Source: Ruminococcus bromii (GTDB lineage Bacteria > Bacillota > Clostridia > Oscillospirales > Acutalibacteraceae). From it: a DNA stretch of 64,000 bases. Location: contig NZ_NNBY01000034.1 of assembly GCF_002834235.1 (NCBI RefSeq), forward strand, positions 40,010-104,009, given 5' to 3'. The position numbers and the translations under genes were made by a program. Positions 8,203-16,327 of the stretch are shown one piece after another; position 1 is the first letter of the stretch; each line of letters opens with the position of its first letter. Below the pieces are notes generated by a model, which was not told where the DNA came from, did no database searches, and saw only the letters and a program-made list of their open reading frames with translations.

Positions 8203-9270
8203 TTATATACAATATAAATTCGTATCCCATGCCGGAATATATGGGTGGTGGCGGAGAAAAATTTTGTAGTCGGGATTCACGCTGTGAATGTATAGTGCAA
8301 GGCGGAAAATATCCTCAAATCTGTGGTATGCCGAAAAATTCAGCTTTGGTTTGCAGTTTTCCATTGTTTTCTGCATACCGATAAGGGTTTCCATATCCGC
8401 CCCCTCAACATCGGCTTTAATGTAGCCTGCCGCCATTCCGCAGAGAATCGTATCGACTGTCGCAACCTTTGTTGCAACGCCCTTGTCGGCAATTGCGCTG
8501 TTGCGACCGGCCTTGTTGTTGAATATAAGCTCCGTGTTTTTACTGTATGAGCCGAGTTGCCAAAGCGACACATTCGCCATGCCCTTGCAATGAAGTTTCA
8601 GCTTTTCAAAATTCTTTGCGTTAGGTTCAAATGCGATTATACGCTTGTAATTGCCGTTTGTGTAGTGCAGAAATTCGTCAATCGTGTCGCCGTTGTATGC
8701 GCCGAGGTCAACATAGCTTTCGTTTTTACTGAGATTCAGAATATTGCCAAAAGCCTCGTCCTTGTCGGTTGTGACAGGGGGGAGGAGGTCAATTCTGCCT
8801 GTGTAGTAGAATTTCAGAATGTTTTCGTAAACCTTTTTTGAAAGGTCATCGGCAAGCAGACTGTATGCACTTTCAATTTGTTCTTTATTTTCGGTAATAA
8901 AATCATTGTCAAAAAGTTTGTTTCCAAAAACAGGAACGGAGGGGACAAGCGTTTCGTGCTTTTCAGAAATTTTCGTTATGTGTTCCATAACATCGGGGAG
9001 CTGGCTTGCAAAGCAGAGGGCGATTATAATGTCGCCAAATTCCGTTTCAACATCGGAAAGCTTCTTCACCGTGAAATCGTGGAATTTCTGCCCACGCACA
9101 AAATCATCACTTGCAATAACGGCAGACGCTTTGATTCCGTATCGGTCAAATGCGGCAAGAACCTTGTCCGCACCGTCACCCATTCCGTAAAGCACAACAG
9201 GCTTTCCGCAATTTTTCAGTCGTTCCCATACAGATATTTCATTTTTTAAAAGTTCGGTTATATTAAACAT
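8203..9270 (-). CDS. FkbM family SAM-dependent methyltransferase
   Basis: A 355-residue protein when started at the ATG at 9270, which follows GGAG by seven bases; an upstream in-frame ATG at 9339 has no such site. The N-terminal third holds a Rossmann-like nucleotide-binding segment (VVLYGMGDGADKVLAAF). The C-terminal half is an FkbM methyltransferase: YVDLGAYNGDT is the SAM-binding motif I, IIAFEPN follows it, and IKADVEGADMETLIG is the family signature. FkbM enzymes O-methylate sugars or polyketides. There are no glycan genes beside it, so the substrate is unknown. Confidence 0.8.
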   Translation of the reverse strand: MFNITELLKNEISVWERLKNCGKPVVLYGMGDGADKVLAAFDRYGIKASAVIASDDFVRGQKFHDFTVKKLSDVETEFGDIIIALCFASQLPDVMEHITKISEKHETLVPSVPVFGNKLFDNDFITENKEQIESAYSLLADDLSKKVYENILKFYYTGRIDLLPPVTTDKDEAFGNILNLSKNESYVDLGAYNGDTIDEFLHYTNGNYKRIIAFEPNAKNFEKLKLHCKGMANVSLWQLGSYSKNTELIFNNKAGRNSAIADKGVATKVATVDTILCGMAAGYIKADVEGADMETLIGMQKTMENCKPKLNFSAYHRFEDIFRLALYIHSVNPDYKIFLRHHPYIPAWDTNLYCI

Positions 9271-9309
9271 ATAGATACTCCAATTAGTGTATATGGCATT
9301 GTAATTGTT

Positions 9310-9346
9310 TTCGCAATGAACGCCCCTACGGGTTTGCAAAGCAAAA
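9310..9346. repeat. Fragment of the CGCCCCTAC-ended intergenic repeat
   Basis: AATGAACGCCCCTACGG also occurs at about 37053-37069. It lies between the FkbM gene and the 5S terminator and is a solo end of the interspersed family. Confidence 0.45.
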
Positions 9347-9352
9347 AAAGTA

Positions 9353-9381
9353 TAAAAAAACGCCCACCCTACTGGGTGGAC
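9353..9381 (-). terminator. Terminator of the 5S rRNA gene
   Basis: On the minus strand CCACCC-AGTA-GGGTGG forms a tight hairpin followed by GCG and a seven-T run. It lies about ten bases beyond the 3' end of the 5S rRNA. Confidence 0.85.
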
Positions 9382-9390
9382 ACTTTATAT

Positions 9391-9507
9391 GTTGGCATCT
9401 CCCTATTTTTCCGGGCCGTCACCAGCCAAGTATTTTCGGCACCACTGAGCTTAACTTCTGTGTTCGGTATGGGAACAGGTGGACCCTCAGCGTCATCAAC
9501 ACCAACT
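9391..9507 (-). rRNA. rrf: 5S ribosomal RNA, solitary copy
   Basis: The minus strand carries the conserved 5S core: CCATACCGAACACAGAAGTT, then AAGCTCAGTGGTGCCGA, then a terminal strand ending GAGATGCCAAC that pairs with the 5' GTTGGTG. The length of about 117 bases is normal. There is no 16S, 23S or tRNA gene nearby. The gene has its own promoter and terminator, so it is an independent transcription unit. Confidence 0.93.
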
Positions 9508-9542
9508 TATTAACTTTTGTTTCTCTCTTGAGAACAGTATTG

Positions 9543-9571
9543 ATTATACTACGGGCTGCACCAAATGTCAA
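9543..9571 (-). promoter_or_regulatory. Consensus promoter of the solitary 5S rRNA
   Basis: On the minus strand TTGACA (9571-9566), exactly 17 bases, then TATAAT (9548-9543): a perfect consensus promoter about 35 bases before the mature 5' end. It is the strongest promoter match noted in the window. Confidence 0.88.
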
Positions 9572-9749
9572 CACTTTTTTTAAAAAAATTTAAAAATTCT
9601 TTTAAAACCCAGAAAAGCCCGTATTTATCCCGATTTATCGCCGTTTTAACCGTCATTGAACCCAATGTATACTTGATGCGGTGAAAAATTATACATATTT
9701 TGGCTTGTTAAAGCGTAAAAAATAGGATGCCGTTGTTTGTCGTAAATTA

Positions 9750-9778
9750 TTGACTAAACGGATAAAAATGTGTACAAT
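9750..9778 (+). promoter_or_regulatory. Promoter of the DUF815 ATPase gene
   Basis: TTGACT (9750-9755), 17 bases, then TACAAT (9773-9778), about 25 bases before the start codon. The rest of 9572-9749 shows no recognisable feature. Confidence 0.6.
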
Positions 9779-9801
9779 AAAATAGATTAGAACAGATTGG
9801 G

Positions 9802-11046
9802 ATGTTTAGAATGAATAATGTAAATAAGTGTAAAATGCTTTTGTCATCACTCTCTGTATTCAGAGGTATAATGAACAGAAGCGTTCCGAAAGCCTTTTAT
9901 GAACTTTTGCTTTCGCTCGACAAAAAGCCTGAGGAATTTCTCGGTGCATACGGCAAGCTTTGCTCAATGCTTTGCGAAAGAGGCTGTGCGGATAAGTTCG
10001 CATTTGCAATCAGCGAAACGGCTCTTTTTGACGATAACTGTTTTGCCCGTGCCGCAACAGCCGGCAAACAGGGCGAGTTACCCGAAAATGTTGTTTCTGC
10101 CGTTAAGACAGACTGCGACGCTATTTTAACAGCCGCAAAGCTTACTTCCGATGAAGTGCTTGAGGCATATACCTATGCCGATGAAATCAAGGAGCTTATT
10201 CCGATTCTTCCAAAGTGGCAGACAGGCAAGTGCGCTCCGTGCTTTGACGGATTTGACGGTTCACTTGACAAGCTTTCTGCTTATTATAAGGAAAACGGTT
10301 GCGGAATGTTTGCCCGTTACAAGGCATTCATCTGGCGTGACGGTGACATTCAGCCTGTTGAGCATCCTGACAAAATTGATATGGATACATTTACGGGATA
10401 TGAGCGTCAGAGAAGTCAGGTTGTAAACAACACACTTTCATTTATTCAGGGCAAGAGCTGTAACAACTGTCTGCTTTACGGTGATAAGGGTACAGGTAAA
10501 AGCTCAACAGTCAAGGCAATTGCAAACGAGTTCCGCAAAGACGGACTCCGCATTGTTGAAATGCCTAAGGACAGGCTCATTGACTTTCCGCTTCTTGTTG
10601 ACAAGATTGCCGCTCTTCCGCTTAAATTCATTATATTTATTGATGATCTTTCGTTCCAGCATCAGGATCAGAGCTATACAACCCTTAAAGCCGTGCTTGA
10701 GGGCGGACTTGCGGCTCGTCCCGATAATGCGTTGATTTATGCAACATCAAATCGCAGACACCTTGTTAAGGAAAGCATTTCCGACAGAACTCATACTGTT
10801 GATGATATCAATGTTCGTGACAATATGCAGGAAAGTCTTTCGCTTTCGGACCGTTTCGGTCTGGCAGTCTGCTACACAATTCCTTCAAAGAATGATTTTC
10901 TTGAAATTGTATATTCTCTTGCAGAGCAGAGAGGCGTCAAGATGACTCACGAAGAGCTTGCACTCGGCGCTGAGCAGTTTGCACTTTCAAGAGGCGGTCG
11001 TTCGCCAAGATGTGCAAGACAGTATGTTGAATCGCTGTTTTGCTGA
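9802..11046 (+). CDS. DUF815 family AAA+ ATPase
   Basis: A 414-residue protein with an N-terminal helical region (1-190) and one AAA+ module. Walker A is YGDKGTGKSS (about 226-235), Walker B is FIIFIDDLSF (about 277-286), and a DnaA/ClpX-like C-terminal lid ends GGRSPRCARQYVESL. The lid and Walker context match the DUF815 family of predicted ATPases, whose cellular role is not established. The ATG at 9811 could be an alternative start. The lipoprotein gene starts 18 bases downstream, so the two are probably co-transcribed. Confidence 0.82.
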   Translation: MFRMNNVNKCKMLLSSLSVFRGIMNRSVPKAFYELLLSLDKKPEEFLGAYGKLCSMLCERGCADKFAFAISETALFDDNCFARAATAGKQGELPENVVSAVKTDCDAILTAAKLTSDEVLEAYTYADEIKELIPILPKWQTGKCAPCFDGFDGSLDKLSAYYKENGCGMFARYKAFIWRDGDIQPVEHPDKIDMDTFTGYERQRSQVVNNTLSFIQGKSCNNCLLYGDKGTGKSSTVKAIANEFRKDGLRIVEMPKDRLIDFPLLVDKIAALPLKFIIFIDDLSFQHQDQSYTTLKAVLEGGLAARPDNALIYATSNRRHLVKESISDRTHTVDDINVRDNMQESLSLSDRFGLAVCYTIPSKNDFLEIVYSLAEQRGVKMTHEELALGAEQFALSRGGRSPRCARQYVESLFC

Positions 11047-11063
11047 TTAATCGGAGGTCAGTT

Positions 11064-12323
11064 ATGAAAACAAAAATAATTTCAATTGCTCTTGCAGTTG
11101 TGACAATGCTTTCGGCAGTTGCGCTTTTCAGCGGTTGTTCTGACGGAGAATATCCTGTTAAGGTGGCAAACATCACGATTGAAAGTCAGCCAAAGAACAT
11201 TGTTGTTCTTGATGCGCCGACAGCCGATATCCTCATCGCAACAGGCTATGACAGATATATTGTGGGCAGAAGTGATGACGTTGACCAGCAGTCAATCGCA
11301 GTTGCCCCGAGCGTCGGTTCATATGAAAATCCCGATACCGACAAAATTATCAATTCCGGCACAAACCTTGTGTTTGCAGGTCAGTCAATAAATGAGGACG
11401 CAAAGAAGAAGCTTCAGGACAAGGGTATTCAGGTTGTCACAATGTCACACGGTGACACTCCCAAGCAGGTTGAAACGAACTATGTGACAATCGGCAAAAT
11501 TTGCGGCGGCACAAAAACGGGCGCAAAGAAGGGTGAAGATACCTATAATGAATTGCTTGATAAGATGAACAACTACAAACAGCAGGTTAATAACAGAAAT
11601 TCCGGCATTCTTGATACGGTTTGTTATCTCTATACAGAAAACGACAGGCTCAAGATGATGACAAGCGGAACATACGGTGATATGCTCCTCGGCTATACGG
11701 GGGCGGTTAATGCCGCAGTAAACATCAGCGACAACAATGTTGATGTTGCAACTCTCAAGATTGCAAATCCGAACTTTATCTTCTATGCAGACAATGCTAC
11801 TCTTGATAAAATTAAGGGTGATACAACACTCGCAAGTCTTGGCGCAGTTAAGACAGGCAAAATTCTTGAGGTTTCGCTTGAAGAAATGTCAAGACCCGGC
11901 AATACTGCTCTGGAAGCACTTGAAAAAATGGTTTACTTTATGTATCCCGACCTCAAGCCAAAGTCTGCAACAGACACAACAAAGGCTCAGGATGCGACAG
12001 CATCAAAGACTGACGCAACAACCGCAACTCAGGCAACAACCGCAAGCGATTCGAAGTCGGTTGCCGATAAGTATAATCTTACCATTACATCAGACCTTTC
12101 ACTCAAGCAGGAAGATGAAAATGACACGGTAAAGGCTATGCAGCTCCGCCTTTATAACATCGGTTACATTGCCGACAAGGACAATGTGACAGGCTACTAC
12201 GGCGAAGTAACAGCCGAGGCGGTTAAGAAATTCCAGAAAAACAACGGTCTTAAAGAAACAGGTAAAGCCGATAACGCAACTCTTGTATTGCTTTTTGACA
12301 GTTCAGCGAAAAAAGCCAAATAA
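11064..12323 (+). CDS. Substrate-binding lipoprotein fused to a peptidoglycan-binding domain
   Basis: The ATG at 11064 follows CGGAGG and gives 419 residues. A lipoprotein signal ends at the lipobox LFSGC (Cys25). Residues of about 34-290 match class III periplasmic-binding proteins of the iron/B12 family (PKNIVVLDAPTADILIATGYDRYIVGRS at the front, two lobes joined by a long helix). A Thr/Ala-rich linker (about 300-340) leads to a C-terminal PG_binding_1 module (about 355-417; MQLRLYNIGYIADKDNVTGY, FQKNNGLKETGKADNATLVLL). No ABC permease or ATPase is adjacent. The protein is probably lipid-anchored and also held to the wall; its ligand is unknown. Confidence 0.78.
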   Translation: MKTKIISIALAVVTMLSAVALFSGCSDGEYPVKVANITIESQPKNIVVLDAPTADILIATGYDRYIVGRSDDVDQQSIAVAPSVGSYENPDTDKIINSGTNLVFAGQSINEDAKKKLQDKGIQVVTMSHGDTPKQVETNYVTIGKICGGTKTGAKKGEDTYNELLDKMNNYKQQVNNRNSGILDTVCYLYTENDRLKMMTSGTYGDMLLGYTGAVNAAVNISDNNVDVATLKIANPNFIFYADNATLDKIKGDTTLASLGAVKTGKILEVSLEEMSRPGNTALEALEKMVYFMYPDLKPKSATDTTKAQDATASKTDATTATQATTASDSKSVADKYNLTITSDLSLKQEDENDTVKAMQLRLYNIGYIADKDNVTGYYGEVTAEAVKKFQKNNGLKETGKADNATLVLLFDSSAKKAK

Positions 12324-12347
12324 TTCAAATTGAAAATGTAAAATTAT

Positions 12348-12400
12348 AGTCGGGAAGACAGTTTGCAAAATGCAAAACATTGTCTTCCCGACTGTTTTTT
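12348..12400 (+). terminator. Terminator, GTCGGGAAGACA repeat family
   Basis: AGTCGGGAAGACA (12348-12360) pairs perfectly with TGTCTTCCCGACT (12381-12393), followed by a T tract. The loop contains GTTTGCAAAATGCAAAACAT. The same unit recurs after several other genes and is preceded each time by an AATTGAAAATG-like stretch. Confidence 0.85.
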
Positions 12401-12422
12401 ATATGTGATTTACCGATATACC

Positions 12423-12557
12423 GTAGCGGCGATCAGCGATCGCCATTTGATTTGGTTGTAAAACCAAATCAATAATAGATGCCGCAATAAAATTGTGATA
12501 ATGCACGGTCGAACTGATTTTGCAATCGTTTCGATTGGTGGTCACTGACCGCCGCTA
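12423..12557. repeat. MITE-like element with 22-bp terminal inverted repeats
   Basis: The ends GTAGCGGCGATCAGCGATCG and (inverted) GTAGCGGCGGTCAGTGACCA agree at most positions. Inside, TTGATTTGGTT-GTAA-AACCAAATCAA is a perfect 11-pair hairpin (12447-12472). No open frame is present. This is the structure of a non-autonomous miniature element. No target-site duplication is obvious. Confidence 0.55.
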
Positions 12558-12589
12558 CAATTAAACCTTAACATTACGGTGGTACACCG

Positions 12590-13423
12590 TTAAAACAGTT
12601 CGGGGTGCATTCGGCTGTAGTGAAAAATGTACTGCTGGGCAATGCCTGCGTACTGACCGAAATCGTCACCGTTCATATTCGGGAACAGCTTTTCCATTGC
12701 CCGTTTCATCCACACATCAATCGGAAAAGCCTCAATTCTGTGCATACCGAAAAGGAGTGTGCAGTCGGCAACCTTTTTGCCGACGCCCGTAATTTTCATA
12801 AGCTCCGCTCTTGCGTCTTCATAGCCAAGCGTGAAACAGCTGTCAAGATTCACCTCGCCGTTTGTAACCTTTTGCGCCGCATCAATAATGTAACGGTTGC
12901 GAAATCCTGCTCTAAGCGGTGCAAGGTCATCGGGCGAAAGTTTTGCAAGTGTTTCGGCTGTCGGGAACGCAAATTCTCCGTCACCAAGCGATGTGCCGAA
13001 GTTCTCGCACAAACGCTCAACAATACCCTTGATTCGCTTTATATTGTTGTTCTGCGAAATGATGAATGTGCAGAGTGCCTCAAAAGGCTCTTGCCTTAAA
13101 ATCCTTATGCCCGGGGCGTACTTTGCCGCCTCGTTCAGAACGGGATGTATTGTGCTGATTTCTTCACGGATTTTTCCGTAATCAAGCGAAAAGTCAAAGT
13201 AGCTGTACCAGATGTTTTTGAAATCGTCAGCCGTTGCATTTTCAATGTACATATCCGTTTTGTCAAGGCTGACGGTTACGCTTTTGCCGTAGGCAACACC
13301 GTGAAAAGAACCGTCGTCCTGCGACTTCCAACGAAAGCTCTGACCGCAGTCGAGAGTCTGCGCAAGGTCAAGGTCATGCACATCGGTTATTTTGATTTTG
13401 TTGTCGAGTTCAATACATTCCAT
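12590..13423 (-). CDS. ogg: 8-oxoguanine DNA glycosylase, OGG family
   Basis: A 277-residue bifunctional glycosylase/AP-lyase for base-excision repair of oxidised guanine. The N-terminal OGG domain (about 10-110; LAQTLDCGQSFRWK) is followed by the HhH-GPD domain. The hairpin and catalytic lysine are in ITGVGKKVADC and the catalytic aspartate in FPIDVWM. The ATG at 13423 is preferred over 13462 because GGCGGTG precedes it at the proper distance and the family starts there. It is a single-gene unit, convergent with the lipoprotein gene. Confidence 0.88.
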   Translation of the reverse strand: MECIELDNKIKITDVHDLDLAQTLDCGQSFRWKSQDDGSFHGVAYGKSVTVSLDKTDMYIENATADDFKNIWYSYFDFSLDYGKIREEISTIHPVLNEAAKYAPGIRILRQEPFEALCTFIISQNNNIKRIKGIVERLCENFGTSLGDGEFAFPTAETLAKLSPDDLAPLRAGFRNRYIIDAAQKVTNGEVNLDSCFTLGYEDARAELMKITGVGKKVADCTLLFGMHRIEAFPIDVWMKRAMEKLFPNMNGDDFGQYAGIAQQYIFHYSRMHPELF

Positions 13424-13513
13424 GATTTTCACCGCCGAAATATTCTTAATAAAGTATATCACATTCGGGAAAATTATGATATACTTTATTTAAAATTGAA
13501 AATGGAAAATGAA

Positions 13514-13560
13514 TGTCGGGAAGATAGTTTGTTTGTAAAACAGATTTCAGTCCCGACTGT
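13514..13560 (+). repeat. Degenerate copy of the GTCGGGAAGACA hairpin
   Basis: GTCGGGA (13514-13520) and TCCCGAC (13551-13557) still pair, but the inner stem has diverged and the T tract is interrupted. It lies between divergent ogg and the DUF6062 gene, where a terminator would make little sense, so it is probably a decayed insertion of the repeat. Confidence 0.55.
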
Positions 13561-13681
13561 ATTTCAGACAGGAACTCATTGAACGCAAGCCTTGATGAAA
13601 TATTTTGTTTAAACACATATGTTTTGATATGATGAAAACGGTGTGTTATAACCACTACATTAACTCAAAAGGAGGATTATT

Positions 13682-14371
13682 GTGAAAGAAACTATCTGCA
13701 CAATTCCGATTAACGATATATTTATGCCGAAATGCGGTTGTCCGTTTTGCCGAATGGAGAGTATGCTTGAGGAGCAGTATGTAAAATTCATTACGGGCGA
13801 TGCGATGATGGAGCCTAATATCAGGATTGAAACCAACAAAAAAGGCTTTTGTCACCGCCATTTTTCGCAGATGTTTGAAAAAGGACAAAAACTGCCGAAT
13901 GCGCTTATTCTTGAAAGTCATCTTCAGGAAATTATTGATAACGATGTGCCGAAAAAGCTGAAGGGCAAGCCTGATAAGAAACAGCTTGAAGTCATTAAAA
14001 AGCGACTTGATTCGTGTTATGTATGCGACAGAATCGAGTGGGATATGCACCATTTTTGCGACACGATTTTTGTTGAGTGGGCAAAGGGAGGGGAGTTTTA
14101 TAAGCTGTACAACGAACAGCCGTTTATCTGCTTTAAACACTACGATTTTATTATGAATGTTGCAACCCAAAAGAGCAAGCTGCCGTCAAAGCTTTTACCG
14201 CAGTTCTATGCCGAAACAGCAGGTCTTACAAAAAAATATCTGCTGTCGCTTAAAGAAGATATCACATATTTCTGCTCAATGTTTGATTACCGCAACCACG
14301 GCAAAGATTGGGGAAGCTCCAAGGATTCAATTGAGAGAAGTATTGAATTTTTGACAGGCGAAAAGCCGTAA
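13682..14371 (+). CDS. DUF6062 family protein with Cys-rich motifs
   Basis: A 229-residue cytosolic protein with a GTG start after AAGGAGG. It begins KETICTIPINDIF and carries CGCPFCRM, then DAMMEPNIRIETNKKGFCHRHF, CYVCDRIEWDMHHFC and FICFKHY. These cysteine and histidine clusters suggest metal binding and match my recollection of the DUF6062 family, common in anaerobic Clostridia. No function is established. It stands alone between repeats. Confidence 0.75.
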   Translation: MKETICTIPINDIFMPKCGCPFCRMESMLEEQYVKFITGDAMMEPNIRIETNKKGFCHRHFSQMFEKGQKLPNALILESHLQEIIDNDVPKKLKGKPDKKQLEVIKKRLDSCYVCDRIEWDMHHFCDTIFVEWAKGGEFYKLYNEQPFICFKHYDFIMNVATQKSKLPSKLLPQFYAETAGLTKKYLLSLKEDITYFCSMFDYRNHGKDWGSSKDSIERSIEFLTGEKP

Positions 14372-14391
14372 ACGGCGAGCCGACTTTTTAT

Positions 14392-14439
14392 GTTCATGAA
14401 GATAGTTTGTAATGTAAAAAAACATATTATGCCCGAGCG
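14392..14439 (-). repeat. CTCGGGCATAATATG repeat, reverse orientation
   Basis: On the minus strand it reads CGCTCGGGCATAATATGTTT, an AT-rich core, then CAAACTATCTTCATGAAC. Closely related copies lie at 25106-25155, 37146-37196 and 63920-63966. No coding potential is visible. Confidence 0.6.
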
Positions 14440-14486
14440 AAAGGTTTAATTAATGTAAAATTGAAAATTGAAAATGGAAAATTAAT

Positions 14487-14537
14487 GTCGGGAAGACAGT
14501 TCGCAAAATAAAATGCAATGTCTTCCCGACTGTTTTA
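14487..14537 (+). terminator. Terminator, GTCGGGAAGACA repeat family
   Basis: A perfect 12-pair stem (14487-14498 with 14519-14530) and TGTTTTATTA. It follows the DUF6062 gene and faces the convergent tail-fibre operon. Confidence 0.75.
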
Positions 14538-14564
14538 TTAATATGAAATTTACTGTTTATTTAT

Positions 14565-14581
14565 GGCGAACACGGTTCGCC
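14565..14581. repeat. GGCGAAC-ACG-GTTCGCC palindromic repeat end
   Basis: A 17-base hairpin followed by GCTAC, identical to 37099-37115 and related to the ends of the MITE-like elements. The rest of 14582-14740 is noncoding and includes an inverted AATTGAAAATG-type stretch near 14703-14735. Confidence 0.5.
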
Positions 14582-14740
14582 GCTACTGATAAATTTTTGA
14601 TATGAACAAAGATTGCATCAGAACCTTACTCGGGTATCTTATGTAATTTCTTTATCCGACTGCCTTCTCGAATAGACTGCGGTGGCACACCGCCGACCGC
14701 AATTTTCAATTTTCCATTTTCAACTTTCAATTTGAATCAT

Positions 14741-14950
14741 TCACTGCCATACTGCCATAACGGCGTTGAAGTATTCGTCAGAGAGAACCTTTCTCAACTG
14801 TTCTCTGCCGAATTCATCGTTCATATATGCATTGCGGATGTTTCCGCCGACCTGCATTTCTTCACCGTTAAATGTCAAAAACTGCTGTCTGAGTACCGAC
14901 ACGCTGTCCTTTGTGAGCATATCGAGTGTGATTTTTTCTTTAAGTTCCAT
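14741..14950 (-). CDS. Small phage-associated protein downstream of the tail-fibre gene
   Basis: A 69-residue protein (MELKEKITLDMLTKDSVSVL at the start, EEMQVGGNIRNAYMNDEFGR in the middle), starting eight bases after GGAGG. It begins 20 bases downstream of the fibre-like gene and is probably co-transcribed with it. I do not recognise a named family. Its size and position recall the small proteins that follow tail-fibre genes in Clostridial prophages. No signal peptide or membrane segment is seen. Confidence 0.55.
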   Translation of the reverse strand: MELKEKITLDMLTKDSVSVLRQQFLTFNGEEMQVGGNIRNAYMNDEFGREQLRKVLSDEYFNAVMAVWQ

Positions 14951-14970
14951 TTTTCATACCTCCGTTATTT

Positions 14971-16026
14971 TTATATTTTGTAAATCAAAGAAAAGTTTAC
15001 CTGCTCATCAGCGACGAAATTATAAGCCTGTTTATTGAGCGGAGTAAACTGCAACCAAGCCGATTTATTTACACTTCCTCTGAACATTCCGCCGTTTTTG
15101 CTTATGCCGATATCATGAACAATCACATCCGATTTGTTTGAGAAAGGCATATTGAGCAAAGCTATTGTAGATGTTCCGCCTAAAGATGTTGCGTTCATAA
15201 TGACGGTGACATTTACAATAACGATATCGCCAATTCTTTCATAAAGGCAAGTTGCAGATTTTATTTTATCAATCTGAGTAGAGTACGGAGTAAGAGTAGC
15301 TGTACCAAGTTCGATATTTGACGAATCGTATTTTGAGCCGATGCTCATATCCATACGGGTTAATCTTTCGTTAAGGGTTTTGCTGTCAGCTTTTGCGTTA
15401 AGCAGAATGTCAACCTCATCCGACGAGTAGCTGTCGGCACTATCCCAGTAGTTGTCGGTAAGATACTTGATACTCGGATAATTTTGAGTATAGTCGGTAA
15501 TCTGAGAGGAATCACTTACCTTGTTTGAGTTGTCCTCTTTTTTTGAAATGTCGGACTGTTCAATTAACTTTTTGGTTTTGTCAATTTCAGTCCGACAAAG
15601 CTTTGTTTCGTCAAGAAGCTTTTGCGTTTCTTCACGAAGCTTCAGCGTTTCTGAATTCGGATTAAGGTACTCTTTGTCCTCAATCGGAATACTCTCGTCT
15701 GCATAAAGCGTGACGATCTGAGTTTGGAAAACATAGCCGTTTTCGCCTCTGCCTTCAAGCTGAAGTTCAAAATAGCCGTGCATGAAAATGTCATTTTTTC
15801 TGACCTTCCACACAAGTTTTGTGCCTGTTTCATCAATTGCGGTGCTGTCGGGAATTACCGAATTTACACTGCCGTCGGCAAAACGCAGATGAATGAAGTA
15901 GTCAACCGTAATGTCGCACATTCCCCGAATTAAAAATTCCTGTGTTTCGGCAAGATTTTCACCCGTGATGCCAACGCAGTTTGCACCGTCAAAATTTTTT
16001 GGTTTTCGTTTGTCATAGATAATCAT
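14971..16026 (-). CDS. Phage tail-fibre / baseplate upper protein (BppU-like N-terminus)
   Basis: A 351-residue protein. The N-terminal 110 residues look like the BppU/DUF2479 baseplate-attachment domain (QEFLIRGMCDITVDYFIHLRFADGS..., then FMHGYFELQL). A coiled-coil stretch (about 125-165; LREETQKLLDETKLCRTEID) leads to a trimer-like β-rich C-terminus that probably binds the receptor. It starts after GGAGGTG. No other structural genes are adjacent, yet its promoter carries the same inverted repeat as the phage structural operon 22 kb away, which lacks a fibre gene. Family placement is by pattern. Confidence 0.65.
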   Translation of the reverse strand: MIIYDKRKPKNFDGANCVGITGENLAETQEFLIRGMCDITVDYFIHLRFADGSVNSVIPDSTAIDETGTKLVWKVRKNDIFMHGYFELQLEGRGENGYVFQTQIVTLYADESIPIEDKEYLNPNSETLKLREETQKLLDETKLCRTEIDKTKKLIEQSDISKKEDNSNKVSDSSQITDYTQNYPSIKYLTDNYWDSADSYSSDEVDILLNAKADSKTLNERLTRMDMSIGSKYDSSNIELGTATLTPYSTQIDKIKSATCLYERIGDIVIVNVTVIMNATSLGGTSTIALLNMPFSNKSDVIVHDIGISKNGGMFRGSVNKSAWLQFTPLNKQAYNFVADEQVNFSLIYKI

Positions 16027-16060
16027 TGTTACACCTCCACTTAAAGAGGCAAAAACACGA

Positions 16061-16086
16061 AAAAATGCATTGTTTTATGCAATTTT
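16061..16086 (-). promoter_or_regulatory. Shared inverted-repeat operator, copy 1 (tail-fibre operon)
   Basis: Read in the direction of the fibre gene: TTGCAT (16082-16077), six bases, ATGCAT (16070-16065), flanked by A and T runs. It lies 39 bases before the start codon. The same arrangement precedes the HTH_36 gene (36804-36821) and the terminase operon (38091-38108). Confidence 0.6.
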
Positions 16087-16136
16087 CAGAAAAATTTTTG
16101 AAATTTTTTTAATTTCCCGTCACGAGGGGGAAACGG

Positions 16137-16164
16137 TTGCAATTGCAATGTTTTGTGATATAAT
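16137..16164 (+). promoter_or_regulatory. Promoter of the Crp/Fnr regulator gene
   Basis: TTGCAA (16137-16142), 16 bases, then TATAAT (16159-16164). The -35 box is part of a 12-base palindrome TTGCAATTGCAA (16137-16148), a possible site for autoregulation. The leader to 16328 is about 155 bases with nothing recognised. Confidence 0.6.
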
Positions 16165-16327
16165 CTAATTTGAATAATTTGAACGAATTGACTTAAACAG
16201 AAGAGAAGAAAAACTGTTTGTTCCGTGACGATTAAGAGGACGGAATTGTGTGCCGATGTACAAATTACGGCTTTTTTCGTTGCAAACCGTTTGAACGAAG
16301 GGGGACGGCAACACGCCGTGATATAAA

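Noticed and set aside
8878..9249. Plus-strand open frames over the FkbM gene
   Set aside because: They have no ribosome binding site or recognisable domain, while the minus-strand frame has complete methyltransferase motifs.
9391..9507. Part of an rRNA operon
   Set aside because: The 5S gene has its own promoter and terminator, and both neighbours are protein genes; no 16S or 23S sequence is present.
12605..13582. Plus-strand open frames over ogg
   Set aside because: They are shadows; the minus strand carries the catalytic Lys and Asp of OGG in the right contexts.
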